Shown here: one piece after another, positions 10,235 through 22,075 of the stretch
Numbering within the stretch: the first letter of the stretch is position 1
Layout of the letters: each line of letters starts with the position of its first letter
Origin: Ectocarpus siliculosus
Lineage: Eukaryota > Sar > Phaeophyceae > Ectocarpales > Ectocarpaceae
Assembly: GCA_000310025.1 (NCBI GenBank)
Contig: FN649741.1
Coordinates: 5,933,775 to 5,997,774 of the forward strand
DNA: 64,000 nucleotides
Direction: 5' to 3'
Made by a program: the position numbers and the translations under genes
Notes under the pieces: generated by a model
The model's database searches: none
What the model was told of the DNA's origin: nothing
Seen by the model: the letters and a program-made list of their open reading frames with translations, nothing else

Positions 10235-11720
10235 AGCTTTCCGAACACACCTGCAACGGGTACCAAAGTATGTAATTGAGCTGTGTTTCCACGGCCTCCG
10301 GCTATCGCGCAAGTCATCATTCGGCCGAAACTAACATGTGGTTGCCGAGATACGCCCAACACTTTTGGCCGCAGCACCACCTCGGCGGTGTCGTAAATAC
10401 GCCCATATTGACGACACCGGTCGAAGCGTTCCGAGACCACCCAATGGGCACAAACCCAATTTTGCTGTATTCCCACGGCCACCAGCGGTCACGCAAGTCG
10501 CTACTCGGCCGCAACCAACACGCGGTTGCTGCTGCACATGAAGACCTACAGGTTGCCGGTTTTATGGCGGCCGACCGAGGGCGTAGGGTGGACTGGCTAC
10601 ATAATCCACAGCGAAGGCTATCTCCATCGCTGCATACATGCGAATGGTGAATCTAACGAGGTTGGCAGCATTTTCGTCAGCACTTTGGCCAGCGCACAGC
10701 ACCCAGAGCTCCATAGGCGTTGTGGAACGGCCCCGACTACCAAGAGCAAGCGTAAACCTCGGTGGTGGGAGCTGGATTTTTTCCGGCGAACCCTCAAGCA
10801 CGCTACCGCATTGGGGCACTTCACAATAGGGCCGAGCTAGAAAACAAGAGCTGTACGGGAACTGGAAAGGAATTTCCCGAATCCTGAAGAGAGCTAGGCT
10901 TCGGACGAGGGCGATTGCGGGGGAGCGAAAGTTAGGTTTCGCACATGTTGTTGACGTTTCCTGTCAGAGCTAGTGTAGGGTATTTCTCCGAATATCGCCG
11001 AATGTGCTGCGAATGTCATGGACGGAACGAGTGAATTTTTCCAGGCCCGTTTCATTGGGGTCCAAATATTTCGCCGACATGATACCATTTTGCCTTGGAA
11101 TGTCGTGCTGATCTCGCAGGATTTTCACATCCTGTTCTTCAACAGTGTCGTGAATACTCAAGTACTGAAAAGGCAAAGTTTTGGCCTCAGATGCTCATCG
11201 GTTCCTTCGACGATGAAGCCTCCTGGTGCACGAAACAGGGGGTGCTCTTCGGCGTTACGCCTAACTTCATGGTGCATGTACGTGCCGGTATCACCCACTC
11301 TGTCAGATCTTGAGATCGTTCTTGAAACGGCAATGCTGTTGCTTTACCGGTGGAAAAACTCGTATTTTGCTCCACTAGGATGATCTCCGCCCACAGAGCT
11401 CCAATCGGCCTCAAACCAATTACATCGTGTAAGTATGGGCTACATCTATCTGAAAAGCTGCTTTGGAACGGAACCGGATCAGTAGCTGCAGAGATATGCT
11501 GAAAAATGGGGACTCCGTAGCATCTCAACAAGTAGTAATCGTCTCGAGCCTTCTTCCACACGCTGCGATCGACTCCAAAACCTTTTGAATCGTGTTGGCA
11601 CGGTCCACACCGTTCATACAAGCTATCGGACACTCACATCCGATATGTTCCTGCAGAGATACACAGAGGGGGTTCTTCAGGATCAAGGGGGAGGGGGGGT
11701 GAATGCCATTGGTCCCTCTA
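10235..11720 (+). repeat. Interspersed repeat family, copy B
   Basis: It aligns with copy A (1-1380). The first 300 bases contain two ~155-bp units like those at 12380-13009. A plus-strand frame then conserves RPTEGVGWTGYIIH and SAQHPELHRRCGTA in both copies. The middle (about 10770-11240) is in the opposite orientation relative to copy A. Confidence 0.8.
11187..11633 (-). CDS. Repeat-associated open frame, unknown product (copy B)
   Basis: This 148-residue frame is the counterpart of the minus-strand frame in copy A, with about 70-80% visible identity over its central 100 residues and no internal stop. It ends inside the segment that is inverted relative to copy A. No recognised domain. It is either the decaying coding part of an unknown mobile element or a chance frame. 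Confidence 0.3.
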   Translation of the reverse strand: MSDSLYERCGPCQHDSKGFGVDRSVWKKARDDYYLLRCYGVPIFQHISAATDPVPFQSSFSDRCSPYLHDVIGLRPIGALWAEIILVEQNTSFSTGKATALPFQERSQDLTEWVIPARTCTMKLGVTPKSTPCFVHQEASSSKEPMSI

Positions 11721-11765
11721 TTCCTCCCGTCACATAGCTGAACCGCGCCTGATTCTGACCGCACC

Positions 11766-12110
11766 ATGTTGGCACGGCTAACAGCTACCAGTATCGTTCA
11801 AGCCATCGGGCACCCCAATCGGGCCAGTGGGTTCAGAGAAGCGCCCACCAACGGGGGTTCAGTGGCTCAAAGGCCGGTGGAGCAGATAACCCACATCTAC
11901 TCCACCAGGCCAAACTCAATCGAAAGGGGGCCGTTTGCCCTACGAAGTCTTGCATTGTGTTCGCACGGCTCACAGCCATCATGTAAGCCATCGGGCACCC
12001 CAGTCGGACCAGTGGGTTCAGAGAAACGCCAACACACGGGAGCTCAGTGGCTCACAGGCCGGTGGAGCAGATAGGCCATATCTGCTCCACCAGGCCAAAT
12101 CCTATTTATA
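11766..12110 (+). repeat. Two tandem ~190-bp repeat units
   Basis: Two successive copies of the same unit are present. Each contains 'gccatcgggcacccca', 'ccagtgggttcagagaa', 'gtggctca' and 'ctccaccaggccaaa'. One and a half further copies lie at 34130-34380, so this is a dispersed family that tends to occur in short tandem runs. Confidence 0.75.
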
Positions 12111-12379
12111 GGTTTTTGTACAAATCCGCGCACCCTGTATTGATGCGATGGCCAATCGTTGTGAGGGTTTCATCAGAACTAACGCTTGTACTTTCTTGGC
12201 TTGCCGAATAGTCGTGGCTCGTGGGAGACCATCGGTGTTGCTTACGGGGTGATACGTGCAAAATGCGTTTTATGCGTGTTATGACGTACCATGAAAAAGC
12301 GCTCTTCCGATGTCTGTGGATATTTTCAAACGGCCATGCCATTTCGCGACACCGATCTCGTAAAAACATTTGACGACAC

Positions 12380-13009
12380 CTCACAAAATGCTTCGAAACA
12401 ACATCCTATGCGTTCCTACCGCTCTCATCTGTCACGCAAGCCCTCGTTGGTCTCATAGAGGCCGGTGGTTGCGGAGATATGGCTCAAATTAATGTCACCG
12501 CACTACCTCGGCCGTGTCGTAAAAAAGTATGCTTATGTATGACACAGTCAATAACTTTCCGAAACCCCTCCCAATACGCACGAATGCAATTGAGCTGTGT
12601 TCTCGGGCCCTCGGCCGTCGCACAAGCCGTCATTTGGCCGAAACCAACAAGGGGTGGTCGAGGTACGCCGAAGGATGTGGCCGCACCACCGAAGTCTCCT
12701 TTCAGAAACACCTCCATTGGGCACAAGCCAATTTTGCTGTGTTTCCACGGCCCCCAGCTGTCGCGCAAGCCATCATTCGGCCGAAGCCAGCTCACGGCTT
12801 CCGAGATACGCTCAAGAATGCGGCCGCAGCACCACCTCCGTGGTGTCGTGGTTAAACCATATTTACGGCACCACGCGAAATTTCCGAGAACACATCCGAT
12901 CGGCACAACACCACCTTTTTTTTGGCCCCACGGCCACCGGCTGTCGCGGAAGTCATTCGGTCGAAATCAACATGCGGTTGCCGTTATGTAGACCTACATA
13001 TTGCCTTCA
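12380..13009 (+). repeat. Tandem array of four diverged ~155-bp units
   Basis: Units begin near 12395, 12555, 12705 and 12870. Each carries 'gtcgcgcaagcc' or a variant, then 'cattcggccgaaacca', then a 'gcaccacctcgg..gtgtcgt' segment. The same unit opens repeat copies A and B and occurs alone at 9650. Divergence between units is substantial (roughly 65-80% by eye). Confidence 0.7.
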
Positions 13010-13530
13010 TTAACTCTCCTAGTACCCAGCCCCTCCGCAAAAAACAAATGCCGCATACGTGTTTGTCAGTCATTAGTCGAGGGGCTACAGTCCCCCCAAA
13101 GAATCTGAGCTCCTTTCCAGACAATGGGTTACTTGGCTTCAATATGAAAGGTGTCCCCAATACACGTGGGGACACTTTTCATACTGAAGCGAAGTCAGCT
13201 AATTTTCCAGTACCAGGCTACGTACTGTTCTGGGGACACTTTTCATATTGAAGCCAAGTCAGCTATTTCTTCCAGTACCAGACGATGTACAGTTTTACTA
13301 TACATAGGGGGCACGCGGGTTGGGAGATGTGTACAGCAAGTCAGAGGCCCAGGAGAGGCATCACACAGCACATCACACGGCGTACCACCTCAGCCAAGCA
13401 TGATAGACCAAGGGTTCTCACGTGCGTTACACACAGCGAAGCCTAGGGTGACTACAGTGCAATAAATAGGCTGTTGAGTGCTCCGTCCCCAAAGTGTCCC
13501 ATATTGGGCTTCCAGTACTAGGAGGGTTAA
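13010..13530. mobile_element. TTAA-flanked MITE, piggyBac-like
   Basis: The element is bounded by TTAA at 13010-13013 and 13527-13530. Just inside are terminal inverted repeats CTCTCCTAGTAC and its near complement GTACTAGGAGGG (one mismatch in 12). TTAA duplication is the hallmark of the piggyBac superfamily. The flanks join in the middle of a repeat unit: removing the element leaves '..ttgccttcaTTAAgacggccga..', which lines up with the uninterrupted 'ttgccggttttatggcggccga' in copies A (about 190-215) and B (about 10550-10575). At 521 bp and without a transposase frame, it is non-autonomous. Confidence 0.65.
13132..13282. repeat. Nested hairpin and 61-bp direct repeat inside the MITE
   Basis: A strand starting 'acttggcttcaatatgaaa' and ending GTGTCCCC is followed, after a 9-base loop, by GGGGACAC and the complement of the same strand. 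That right arm then recurs 61 bp later with an even better match to the left arm. The result is one left arm facing two tandem right arms, a strong potential hairpin. Confidence 0.75.
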
Positions 13531-13814
13531 GACGGCCGAATGAGGGCGCAGGGTGGATCGGCAACATCATCCACAGAGAAGACTATCGCCATCGCTGTGT
13601 ACAAATGAATGGGAACCTTGCCACGTCTGCAAGCAGTTGCGTCTGCACTTTCGCCAGCGCTCAACACCCAGAGGTCCATAGGCGGGCGTTCGTTGTGGAA
13701 CGCCCCGAGCAACAAGACGTAAGCGATAACCTCGGTGACGGAAGAAGTGGGGGGGCGCAACGAGGGTGGTGTTTCGTTGCAAAAACGTCAGCAAGAGCGT
13801 GCGGGATCGAAACT
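13400..13814 (+). repeat. Near-identical duplicate of 13970-14392, left of the gap
   Basis: These ~415 bp repeat almost base for base after the N gap. The differences are extra bases in short runs toward the gap: one more g in the 'gggggg' run, 'gttgc' for 'gtgc' and 'gcggg' for 'gcgg'. That pattern fits low-quality read ends, so the duplication is probably an assembly artefact. Confidence 0.7.
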
Positions 13815-14720
13815 NNNNNNNNNNNNNNNNNNNNNNNNNNNNNNNNNNNNNNNNNNNNNNNNNNNNNNNNNNNNNNNNNNNNNNNNNNNNNNNNNNNNNN
13901 NNNNNNNNNNNNNNTTCCCTCTAGAGAAACATCTTGAAAACTTCCTTTTCGTGCCCCGTTTACCACAAGCATGATAGACCAAGGGTTCTCACGTGCGTTA
14001 CACACAGCGAAGCCTAGGGTGACTACAGTGCAATAAATAGGCTGTTGAGTGCTCCGTCCCCAAAGTGTCCCATATTGGGCTTCCAGTACTAGGAGGGTTA
14101 AGACGGCCGAATGAGGGCGCAGGGTGGATCGGCAACATCATCCACAGAGAAGACTATCGCCATCGCTGTGTACAAATGAATGGGAACCTTGCCACGTCTG
14201 CAAGCAGTTGCGTCTGCACTTTCGCCAGCGCTCAACACCCAGAGGTCCATAGGCGGGCGTTCGTTGTGGAACGCCCCGAGCAACAAGACGTAAGCGATAA
14301 CCTCGGTGACGGAAGAAGTGGGGGGCGCAACGAGGGTGGTGTTTCGTGCAAAAACGTCAGCAAGAGCGTGCGGATCGAAACTGCTTCGGACGGTGTATAG
14401 GTCGACAGGTGTTACTTGCCTCGCCTGTCACAGTTGGTGTAAGTTGTTTCTCCCAATACCGCCGAATCTGCTGCGAAGGTTTTGGACGGAAGGAGTGAAA
14501 TACGTCAGGCCCGTTGCCATGGAGGCCTAAATGTTTACGGGCATGATACGGGCATGATACTATTTTGCCTTGGATTGTCGTGTTGGTTTCGCAGTATATT
14601 CATCAGTAGGCAGTTATTAAAACTGAAAATGTAGAGTTTTGGCTTCATGTGGCTATCGATTCCTTCGACAAGGAAGCCTCCTTGAAGTTGACAGTGAAAC
14701 ATATGTGTGGCAATGAGGCC
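13531..14720 (+). repeat. Interspersed repeat family, copy C (diverged, gapped)
   Basis: A plus-strand frame here conserves RPNEGAGWIGNIIHREDY and FASAQHPEVHRR, equivalent to the RPTEGVGWTGYIIH frame of copies A and B, showing common origin. The copy is interrupted by the gap at 13815-13914 and by a repeat of its own left part. Downstream, 'ttttgccttggattgtcgtg' and 'ttccttcgacaaggaagcctcc' match copy B near 11090-11225. Confidence 0.7.
13815..13914. other. Assembly gap, exactly 100 N
   Basis: A run of exactly 100 N is the conventional placeholder for a gap of unknown size. Sequences on either side overlap by about 415 bp, so the true gap may be negative, meaning the two ends should be merged. 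Confidence 0.98.
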
Positions 14721-15230
14721 CTACGCTGCCATGCTTTTCGATCATTCCAGAGAGATATGCGTGCTGGAGTTTGAATTGGGGTTTCACACCGGGGCTTTGC
14801 GCACAGACAGGCTCTGGATATGAATGTCATGGAGAAGAATGAATGAGTGATGTTCTCACGTCGGGAACGACAGTGAAACAGCATGTCTTGAAGGAGTCGG
14901 GTTTCGATTTCACTCTTGAGATAGAGAATCCGAAAGCGCTGCCAATGAATGTCTCGGGCAAGAATGAAGGAATGGGTGATCTTCGTGAAGATGGTCTGTC
15001 CGTGGCGCTCAACTTCAACAACCCGTACGAGTTCCTTTTGCGATGTCACAGAATTTTGGCGCAACTTTCACTCCCAATTCGATGACCATGTTGTGCTGCT
15101 GAACACGCTGTACATGTCGGTTCACTCGACGAGTAAGCCTCCCGGTGCACGAAACACGGGGTTCCCTCGCTTGCTCCCCCCACTCGTTCCGCCACCGAGG
15201 TCTAGAGCACAAGAACGTGTTGTGCATTGA
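14721..15230 (-). repeat. Repeat-family fragment in reverse orientation
   Basis: The stretch 15121-15215 read on the minus strand matches copy A near 385-460 (the 'cctcggtgg', 'gagtgggggg' and 'gtgca cc..ggaggctt' words in the same order). Copy A's inverted junction is therefore found elsewhere and is not unique to that copy. The rest (14750-15110) has no recognised content. Confidence 0.5.
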
Positions 15231-15298
15231 TGTTCTCAGAACAACAAGGATGCAGATATCGATGGATCGGACTAGCTTGATATGCTGTCGCGCAGGCT

Positions 15299-15760
15299 GG
15301 TGCTATGATGGAAATGGACGGATCAGTCGGACGTGCTAACGGCTGATTATGGCGTAGAGAGAAGTGACTACATACACGCTTGTGGCCCGACCATGGGTAC
15401 CCCTTCAAAAGCGCGTGTGTGTATCTCCGCCACTAGAGGGCTCTTGTTCACAACCTGAGGAATCGAGATGGGTTACAAGATGTGCAGATGACAGCAATAT
15501 TTGCCACATCTTACAGTTTAGGCTCCATCTAGACAACCCGCGGCCCCAATTATTCTGGGGGGGTTGACTGTGTGGCGGCACACTCTTGCTCATGTGAAGT
15601 GCTGAAATGACAACCGGCGATACCGCACGTGGACCTCATTATTCTTCAACAAGGCTACGCGAACTAAGTAAACTACCTGCACGCCAGGACGCAATTATAT
15701 CACAAGACAGCACACAGTCAACAAGTCCTGCTCACGCAATCAAAACCAAAGGGCAACCTC
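15299..15760 (+). repeat. Copy of kinesin intron 1 sequence
   Basis: Nearly all of this segment recurs at about 40970-41385, which lies inside intron 1 of the kinesin gene, at roughly 90% identity. Shared blocks include 'gatcagtcggacgtgctaac', 'gcttgtggcccgaccatggg' and 'gtgtggcggcacactcttgc'. The match runs to the last bases of kinesin exon 1 ('..cacgcaatc') before fading. It may be a dispersed repeat or a segmental copy of the intron. Confidence 0.75.
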
Positions 15761-18700
15761 GCTGAAGTATCATACACAACAAAAAACGATACCAAGATGA
15801 AGTAAAAGTGTGAACCAACCTGCGCACCAAGATGCCATCTACAAACAATTTGACGACCATGGCACCAAGCTACATGAAGATTCGAAAAGACGCCGAACAC
15901 GAATCAACATCTTTTATCGACAAGAGTAGGAAGTCAGATTTGTTTGTCTGGAATCATTTACAACAGAGATTCATTTCTCCAAAATTCATTCATCCACTGG
16001 CCAACAGTCTGAGACTCCTTTTCGCCGATTTTTTGCGATAACTGGAGAATACCTCACCCTGATATGAGTGAAGGTCTCTGAAGTGGAGAATAACCGTTGA
16101 CCAGCGGAGGTAATTTCGCTCGTGTTGCAATGTGGCAAGGAATTGCCAGCGTGGCTGACCTTGCTGTAGTCGGCCTTGCTAGGTTGAAAGGTGAGAGTGA
16201 GCCTAAGGGGCCTGCTTTCACCCTCCGACTGGTCACAGCAGACGGAGGGCCTCTTCTTTGTAAAGACCTTCAGACCTCGAGGACGTCGTTTGTAGGGTCA
16301 CGGATCCTTACGATTGAATGCACGTCAATACCACGGGAAGATACATATAACCAGGTACAGAGAAGTGAGATTCAATTGTCCGAAATTCACTGAGCTAGGG
16401 GACCAGAAAGCCCCACCGACCAACTTGATATTCATATGTTCCGACATTGTGATAGCAACTCGACGAGTATCGTGGCGTCGCCTGTCGGAAGCTTTCAGGT
16501 TTTTTAGCCGTTAATGAAGTTCGAGGGTGCACACCGCGACACGCTCGCCCACCGAGCACGTCAAAGAGTTCTACTGTATACACAGAGTAAATGACATTTA
16601 TATGTCACACCCCCTGAACATTTTTCAAAGCTCGATTACTCCACAGCAGAAAGCGTGGCGTGGCCGGGCGGCGTTGGCACCGATAGCTTTCCGAAACAAA
16701 CCTATCGTTTGACATCCTCGTCGTCGTGGACTAACATTATTAGCTGTGAATATCGATGATGCGATATATTATGTCACCTACTGCCGGTACATGCCATGCA
16801 TAAGAACAAGGAGCACCCTCCATACTCCAGTAAGTTTTGTATTTACTTAGTTGAATTGAAACCTCTCATTATACCCATCCATGAAGAAGTCGTTCTATAC
16901 GCTAAACTTCATAAAAAGTGCTGCAAAAACTATCCATGGACGAACCCAGCAGTTCCGTTGTTGTTGTCTTCACAATTAATTACAATCCCGTTCGTTCTGC
17001 TCTCTCTACCCAGTACCTTCTTCGTCTGTCCGTACCACTATGTATGATAGTCTGACACTTGACGCGGTCGATCCCCGCCGTGGTCACAGGCTAACTTACC
17101 CAAAAAAGTTACACGAAAATAAAATTGACCCCAAGAAGGGTCCGCAAGTCAACGACAGATTAGTCTAGGACCTCCCGCTCGCTTCAATACGCTATGCGAG
17201 ATACTGGACAATAAAGAAGAAAAAAGTAAAAGAATAATAGAGGCGACCTCACACGCACCCGAAAAAACCCGTCAGTCTTCTACCGGAACTTCTCAGGGCC
17301 GGTCTTAACGAAGGAATCGGTTCCCGATTTGATTGTAAGACCACAAGATCCAAAGAACTCTCTTGTTGATTGGCTAAAAGTTCTGGAACCCGTGGAATCT
17401 TTAGGACTTATTATCGGATCCCCCCTCTCCAAATCGGGCATAAGAAAAAAAGGTAAAATGATTTAATCGGATCCCGATTTGGGTGAAACGAAACCAACTT
17501 CGAACACTAGCGGTCCAGTCGACGGCAAGTGACGCACTGACGCAAAGAAAGTAGTGCCGTGGCAAGGCGCCACACCAAGCCGCGACACCAATCCAGCACG
17601 GAGTGCGCACAGGCACACCCACAGTGGGGCACCTTGTTGCGTACATCCTCACAGTTTCTTGCAAGCAAGAACGAAGGGCGATAAAAAAAGAGAGACCGCC
17701 AGCGACAGGAAACAAAGAAGTAGAGGAGAGCAGAGCTAAGAAACAAGTGAAGAAACAAGGCCCCCTTGCCGCTCTGACCCACCGGAAGCTTTCCATGTAC
17801 CGCAGCAAACAGCAGGGGCAGCACCCACTACCTCACAACATGCAGTACCCGGGTACACGGACTGGTACGTATTTTAGTAGAAGTTTAGTCCCTCTCTCCG
17901 GTAAGAACAATAACGCCCGGGCGAAGTTGAACTTGAAGTCACAAGAAACAGCGTCATGATGACGTACTTCATTCTGCTTGCCGTGGGAGATGCGCATCGT
18001 TACGCGAGGAAGGCGTTAACTCCTCGCACAGAAAATGCTGCCGTAGACCCTGTCCCTCAAGCTCAACCGCAGCTATACCCGATACATGGTAGCATCATAT
18101 CCAGCTGTAGCAGAATCGAAAAAAAAACTGTGTTCTTGGTGGCGAAGCGGACCCTCTTTATTGTGACTCTCCAACTGCTTGCTGCTCGTGGATGGCCACA
18201 TGGCGACACAGACAGACAAAATCTAGGGTTTGACGTCGGTCTTATCCGCCGCAGGAGGTTGAAGCTATACTCAAAGTCGGGGGGGGGTCGTGATTTGCAA
18301 TTCCCTACGGAACCGTACTTGAGGCCATGAAATTTGCACTGCAGTAGCCGAGGTTGTTAGTCGGCAGGGAAACACAAAAAACAAAATTGATGGGTGGGTT
18401 GGGTGAGAGAGTGGGGGGACCCCAAAACAATGAAACAGTCGCGGTTCGCGTTGTTCTGGGGCCCTACCGGCGAAAAACATCGTCGCCGCTCTGAACCGCT
18501 GGAAGATGTCACACAGCACTGCATGTGCGGCGAACCGTAGGGGCCATGCGCGTTGCTCGACGGAAGGAGGCGGCGCCCATCGCCTCACATGCAGCAACCG
18601 GGTACACGGGTAGCCTCCTACTCAGCAAGATGCAAAACGATTGCCGTTGACGCTCGATGCTATTGGGACCCTAACGGCAAAATGCAACAGAGAGAGAGAG

Positions 18701-19849
18701 AGGTAAACTAAAGGAAGGGAGACTCGAGAAGACCACGCATGAACTCTAGAGAAGACACCCACTCTCATCTCTCTGGCCCACCGCAGGCTCGAACACGTGT
18801 AACGAACGGCAACATCCGATGTGCGCTCAGCAACAACAAACACGACAAAAGAAGAGTAGTCGTCGTTTCCGAACTGCTGTGGAGATATTGTAAGTTGGTG
18901 GAGACTTTCTTTCTTTTCTGGTATCAAGTGGCAACAAAGAAGAACACGACTATCTGTTTAGACTAGAAGCACGACGGACGCAATATTATCTCAATGCGCT
19001 TGCCGTCGCGATAGATGCGCACCGCTACCGCTATACGAGCGAGCAGACTGTTGTCAAACCTGACTACGATAACCGTACGACCATTGCAGCACATTCCGAG
19101 CATAACAGCAGCAACCCCAGCAGCAGCCGCATGTGTACAATGGTCACTCAAGAACAAACGCAAAAACAAATAAAAATAGATGTGGCGCGCAGCACGCACG
19201 ACCCTCTTTCGCTGTTCCAGGGCGAAACAGGGCAAGGAACAGTCAAGGTCGACTCTTGCCGGTCACAGGAGGCGGAAGCTGCTCAAACTCGGGGACGGCT
19301 CATGATTTGCGATTCCACGCCGAACCATACTCGAGGCGCCACGAGATTTGCACTGTAGCTCGAGATCAGCATTTTAGACCGGGTCGGGGGTGGGGCATGC
19401 GAATGAAACTTCCACGGATATTGAAAGATGAGACTGAGGCTAAAGCTTCAGAATTACATTTCTACAATAGTAGGGGGAGAGGAGATACGCCATTTTTCAG
19501 AACTTAGGAGAAAGCGAGAGATTCATTGTTGACGAAATGGTTCCAGCAAGACGGCGGAGTGGTAAAAACAACAGAAGCCGAAATCAAATCAATAGACTAG
19601 GCAGCGCTGACTAGTATAATTGTTTTTTTTATTTCAGCTTCAACATAAGTTAGCCGTGTGTTCGAGACCCAGGCTGGACATTGTGAAGTGTTTTTTTTCC
19701 TGACACCCTTGATACTCCCGGCCAGAGTATGGGCGAGGGAAGGACTCGTCAAAGATTTTAGGTCATTCTGCAGGATGTGAGAAGGCGAGTGATACGAAGC
19801 GAAATACAGATTAGACTGAAATCAAACTGAGAAGTCGAAAGGGGAATCG
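15761..19849. other. No supportable gene
   Basis: Open frames here are short or low in credibility. Two diverged repeat pairs are visible: 17795-17860 resembles 18530-18600 (shared 'catgcag..ccgggtacacgg'), and 18285-18350 resembles 19295-19365 (shared 'atgatttgc', 'gaaccatact', 'gatttgcact'). A short (GA) run lies near 18690. Nothing else stands out. Confidence 0.5.
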
Positions 19850-20260
19850 GCTTGTAGACTACAAGACGAGGAAATGCATGGGCGTACACTTGTTGTGTCT
19901 GCTGCTGCGCGCGGATGGGGGTGGTTTTCGGAGAGGGGGCATGTCTCGCGATGTGCGCTATCGAGGAATACTCGAGATATCGTCACACATGCGCCGTAGG
20001 TCGACATCACTCTGTTGATTTACTGCCAAGCTGACCATAAGATTCGAATCTTCCAAAAAGAGCAATGACGACAACAAGACGGCGAACTAGTTAATACGAT
20101 AGAAAACAGCGCACATGGTCGCACACTCTTGACGTACGCTACTGCACGCGGAAGTCGATCAAACTCGGCGACTGGGCACAATGCCCTATCGAGGTATACT
20201 CGAGATGTCGCGAGCCGCGCGCCATTGGCTGAAATCGGCTTTTGAGACACGGTCGGGCAA
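19850..20260 (-). repeat. 384-bp repeat family, reverse-oriented copy
   Basis: On the minus strand this carries the same order of words as the tandem units at 54491-55258: 'ctcaaaagccgat', 'cctcgatagggcat', 'gtgcagtagcg', 'gattcgaatct', 'ggtcagcttggcag', 'gatgtcgacc' and 'ccccctc.ccgaaa'. One full unit and the start of another are present. Confidence 0.75.
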
Positions 20261-22075
20261 GGGCGGGGGAATCGGAATGAGAGGGTAATTTAGGTCTGAG
20301 AGCCTGAATAGTTCAGCTTCAGAATCAGGTCCGTGCGGATGGGAGTCTTCACTGTGAGGTGCCGATATCGAGAGATGGAAGCATCGCTCACGACATGAGC
20401 GATCTTTTGTCATATAAATGGTGGGTTCGAAAGCACCGTATCCTTCAAAGGACATGAAAGGGCTTTTGATGAAGGTCACCTCACGAGCAGTTAGGGCATG
20501 ACTTTGGCACCCGCACGTGCAGACCACAGTATCGTAAGTACGATCGGGACAGTCCGACCACTGCCTGAGGTAGAGGCATATCTATGTTTCCTGAAAACGA
20601 GGCAAGGCACAAACACGTTGGTGGCATTCTATCGATTCGCGCGCCTGATTCCACTATCGCCACCGTAACCATGGCGTTGATGGAGAAACACAATAGCTTT
20701 GCCAACGAGTGACGAGCAGGTCCTTGGTTTTCTGTAGTAGAAGGAAGGCCGCCTCCCCTATCTGTCGGTTCAGTGTGCGCGACGAGAAACACAACAGGAG
20801 AGCGCTACTACTGATCACTTGCAGCGGTGCCGTAAACCGTGAACGCAGGCTTTCAACCTTCGGTAACTGTTACCCTACTTTCCCACTACTCCGGAAGAAA
20901 GCCGAAAACGCCGATCAAAGCCAAAACGCCATATAAAGACAACATCGAGTACGCTTCGAACACCGTCTTTGTTCGCAGATAACATCGTTCGATGCACAAA
21001 CTGGATGTTTTTCCTTCGATCATGGATGTGTTTTTCTGTAGAGTGGCTTATCCTTCAGTTATAGTTCTAGTACTGCATGGCGCAGTGAAGGTTCGCTCTC
21101 CCCCCCAAACATACGCTCCTTTTAGCACCGTCGTGCTTGCGAATCAAGACTTTCCACGGGATATTATCTTTTTTGATTCCACGGGATTCTCATTGTTGAT
21201 TCCAAGAGGACCCTACTTCTGTTCACGTGTTCCCCAAAACTTTCGCTTTCTATTTGGGAAAGATTCGTTCGGTCCAAGCCAGCCAAGCCCAAGGTACCCA
21301 CAACCACGAGCCGGGGGGGACACAACGGCGTATGCATTGAGGGGCCAAACAAGTAAGTTAGCCGCCCCTATCAAGCGTCTACATTAGTGAACTGCTCAGC
21401 ACGTATATATGGATAATTGACAACAAACAGCACACGCTTCCCTCCTTCAGCATAAGAGAGTCGGATTCATTTAGACTCAAACCGCTTGTTGCTTTCCTAT
21501 TAACAAATGGTAGCGGCGTACCTTGCCCCCCCCCCAGTCCCGAAATATCAACACGGAAACACAGAGCACAAGGATATTCACAGACGTCATCAACCCCAGG
21601 GTTGCTTCAACGACACAAAGCACATGGTTGTGATCTTCGCTCCAGTGCAGCAGAGCCTACTTTGCCGTGCGTCGCTGATTGGTAATGTCGTCCGTCTTCC
21701 GTCCACACATTCCGCAAATTCCTTCAAACACAACAAACAGAACGGAAAAATCGGAAAATGCCCAGTGGTTACCGTAAGGATGCTAAGGTGCACACGGTTC
21801 GATGATGTCGCACGTACCGGTATTACCGTGTGCAACAAAAAGCCCAAGACCGAAATAGCATAATTCGATTCTCGCACGGGGATCGGCGATATCGTACCCG
21901 ATAAAGAGTGCCTCGAGTGGTTGGGGGACAATCACTACGCCAGAGGAACCTCGACGTTTCATCTCGAAACGTTGTATTAATAATAGTACATATGGCGGAA
22001 TTGCGTACCACGAATTGAAATGCTGTGTGTTCTAAGGTCGTGGCACGTTGTGTATCGCATCGGAGTTTTCGCAAG
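20261..22075. other. No supportable gene
   Basis: There are only short open frames, a C9 tract near 21529 and no recognisable domain on either strand. The right end runs into the hairpin-motif repeats. Confidence 0.5.

Noticed and set aside
19650-19685. B-box-like 'gtgttcgagaccc'
   Set aside because: No A-box partner and no foldable cloverleaf; left as chance or a very old SINE trace.
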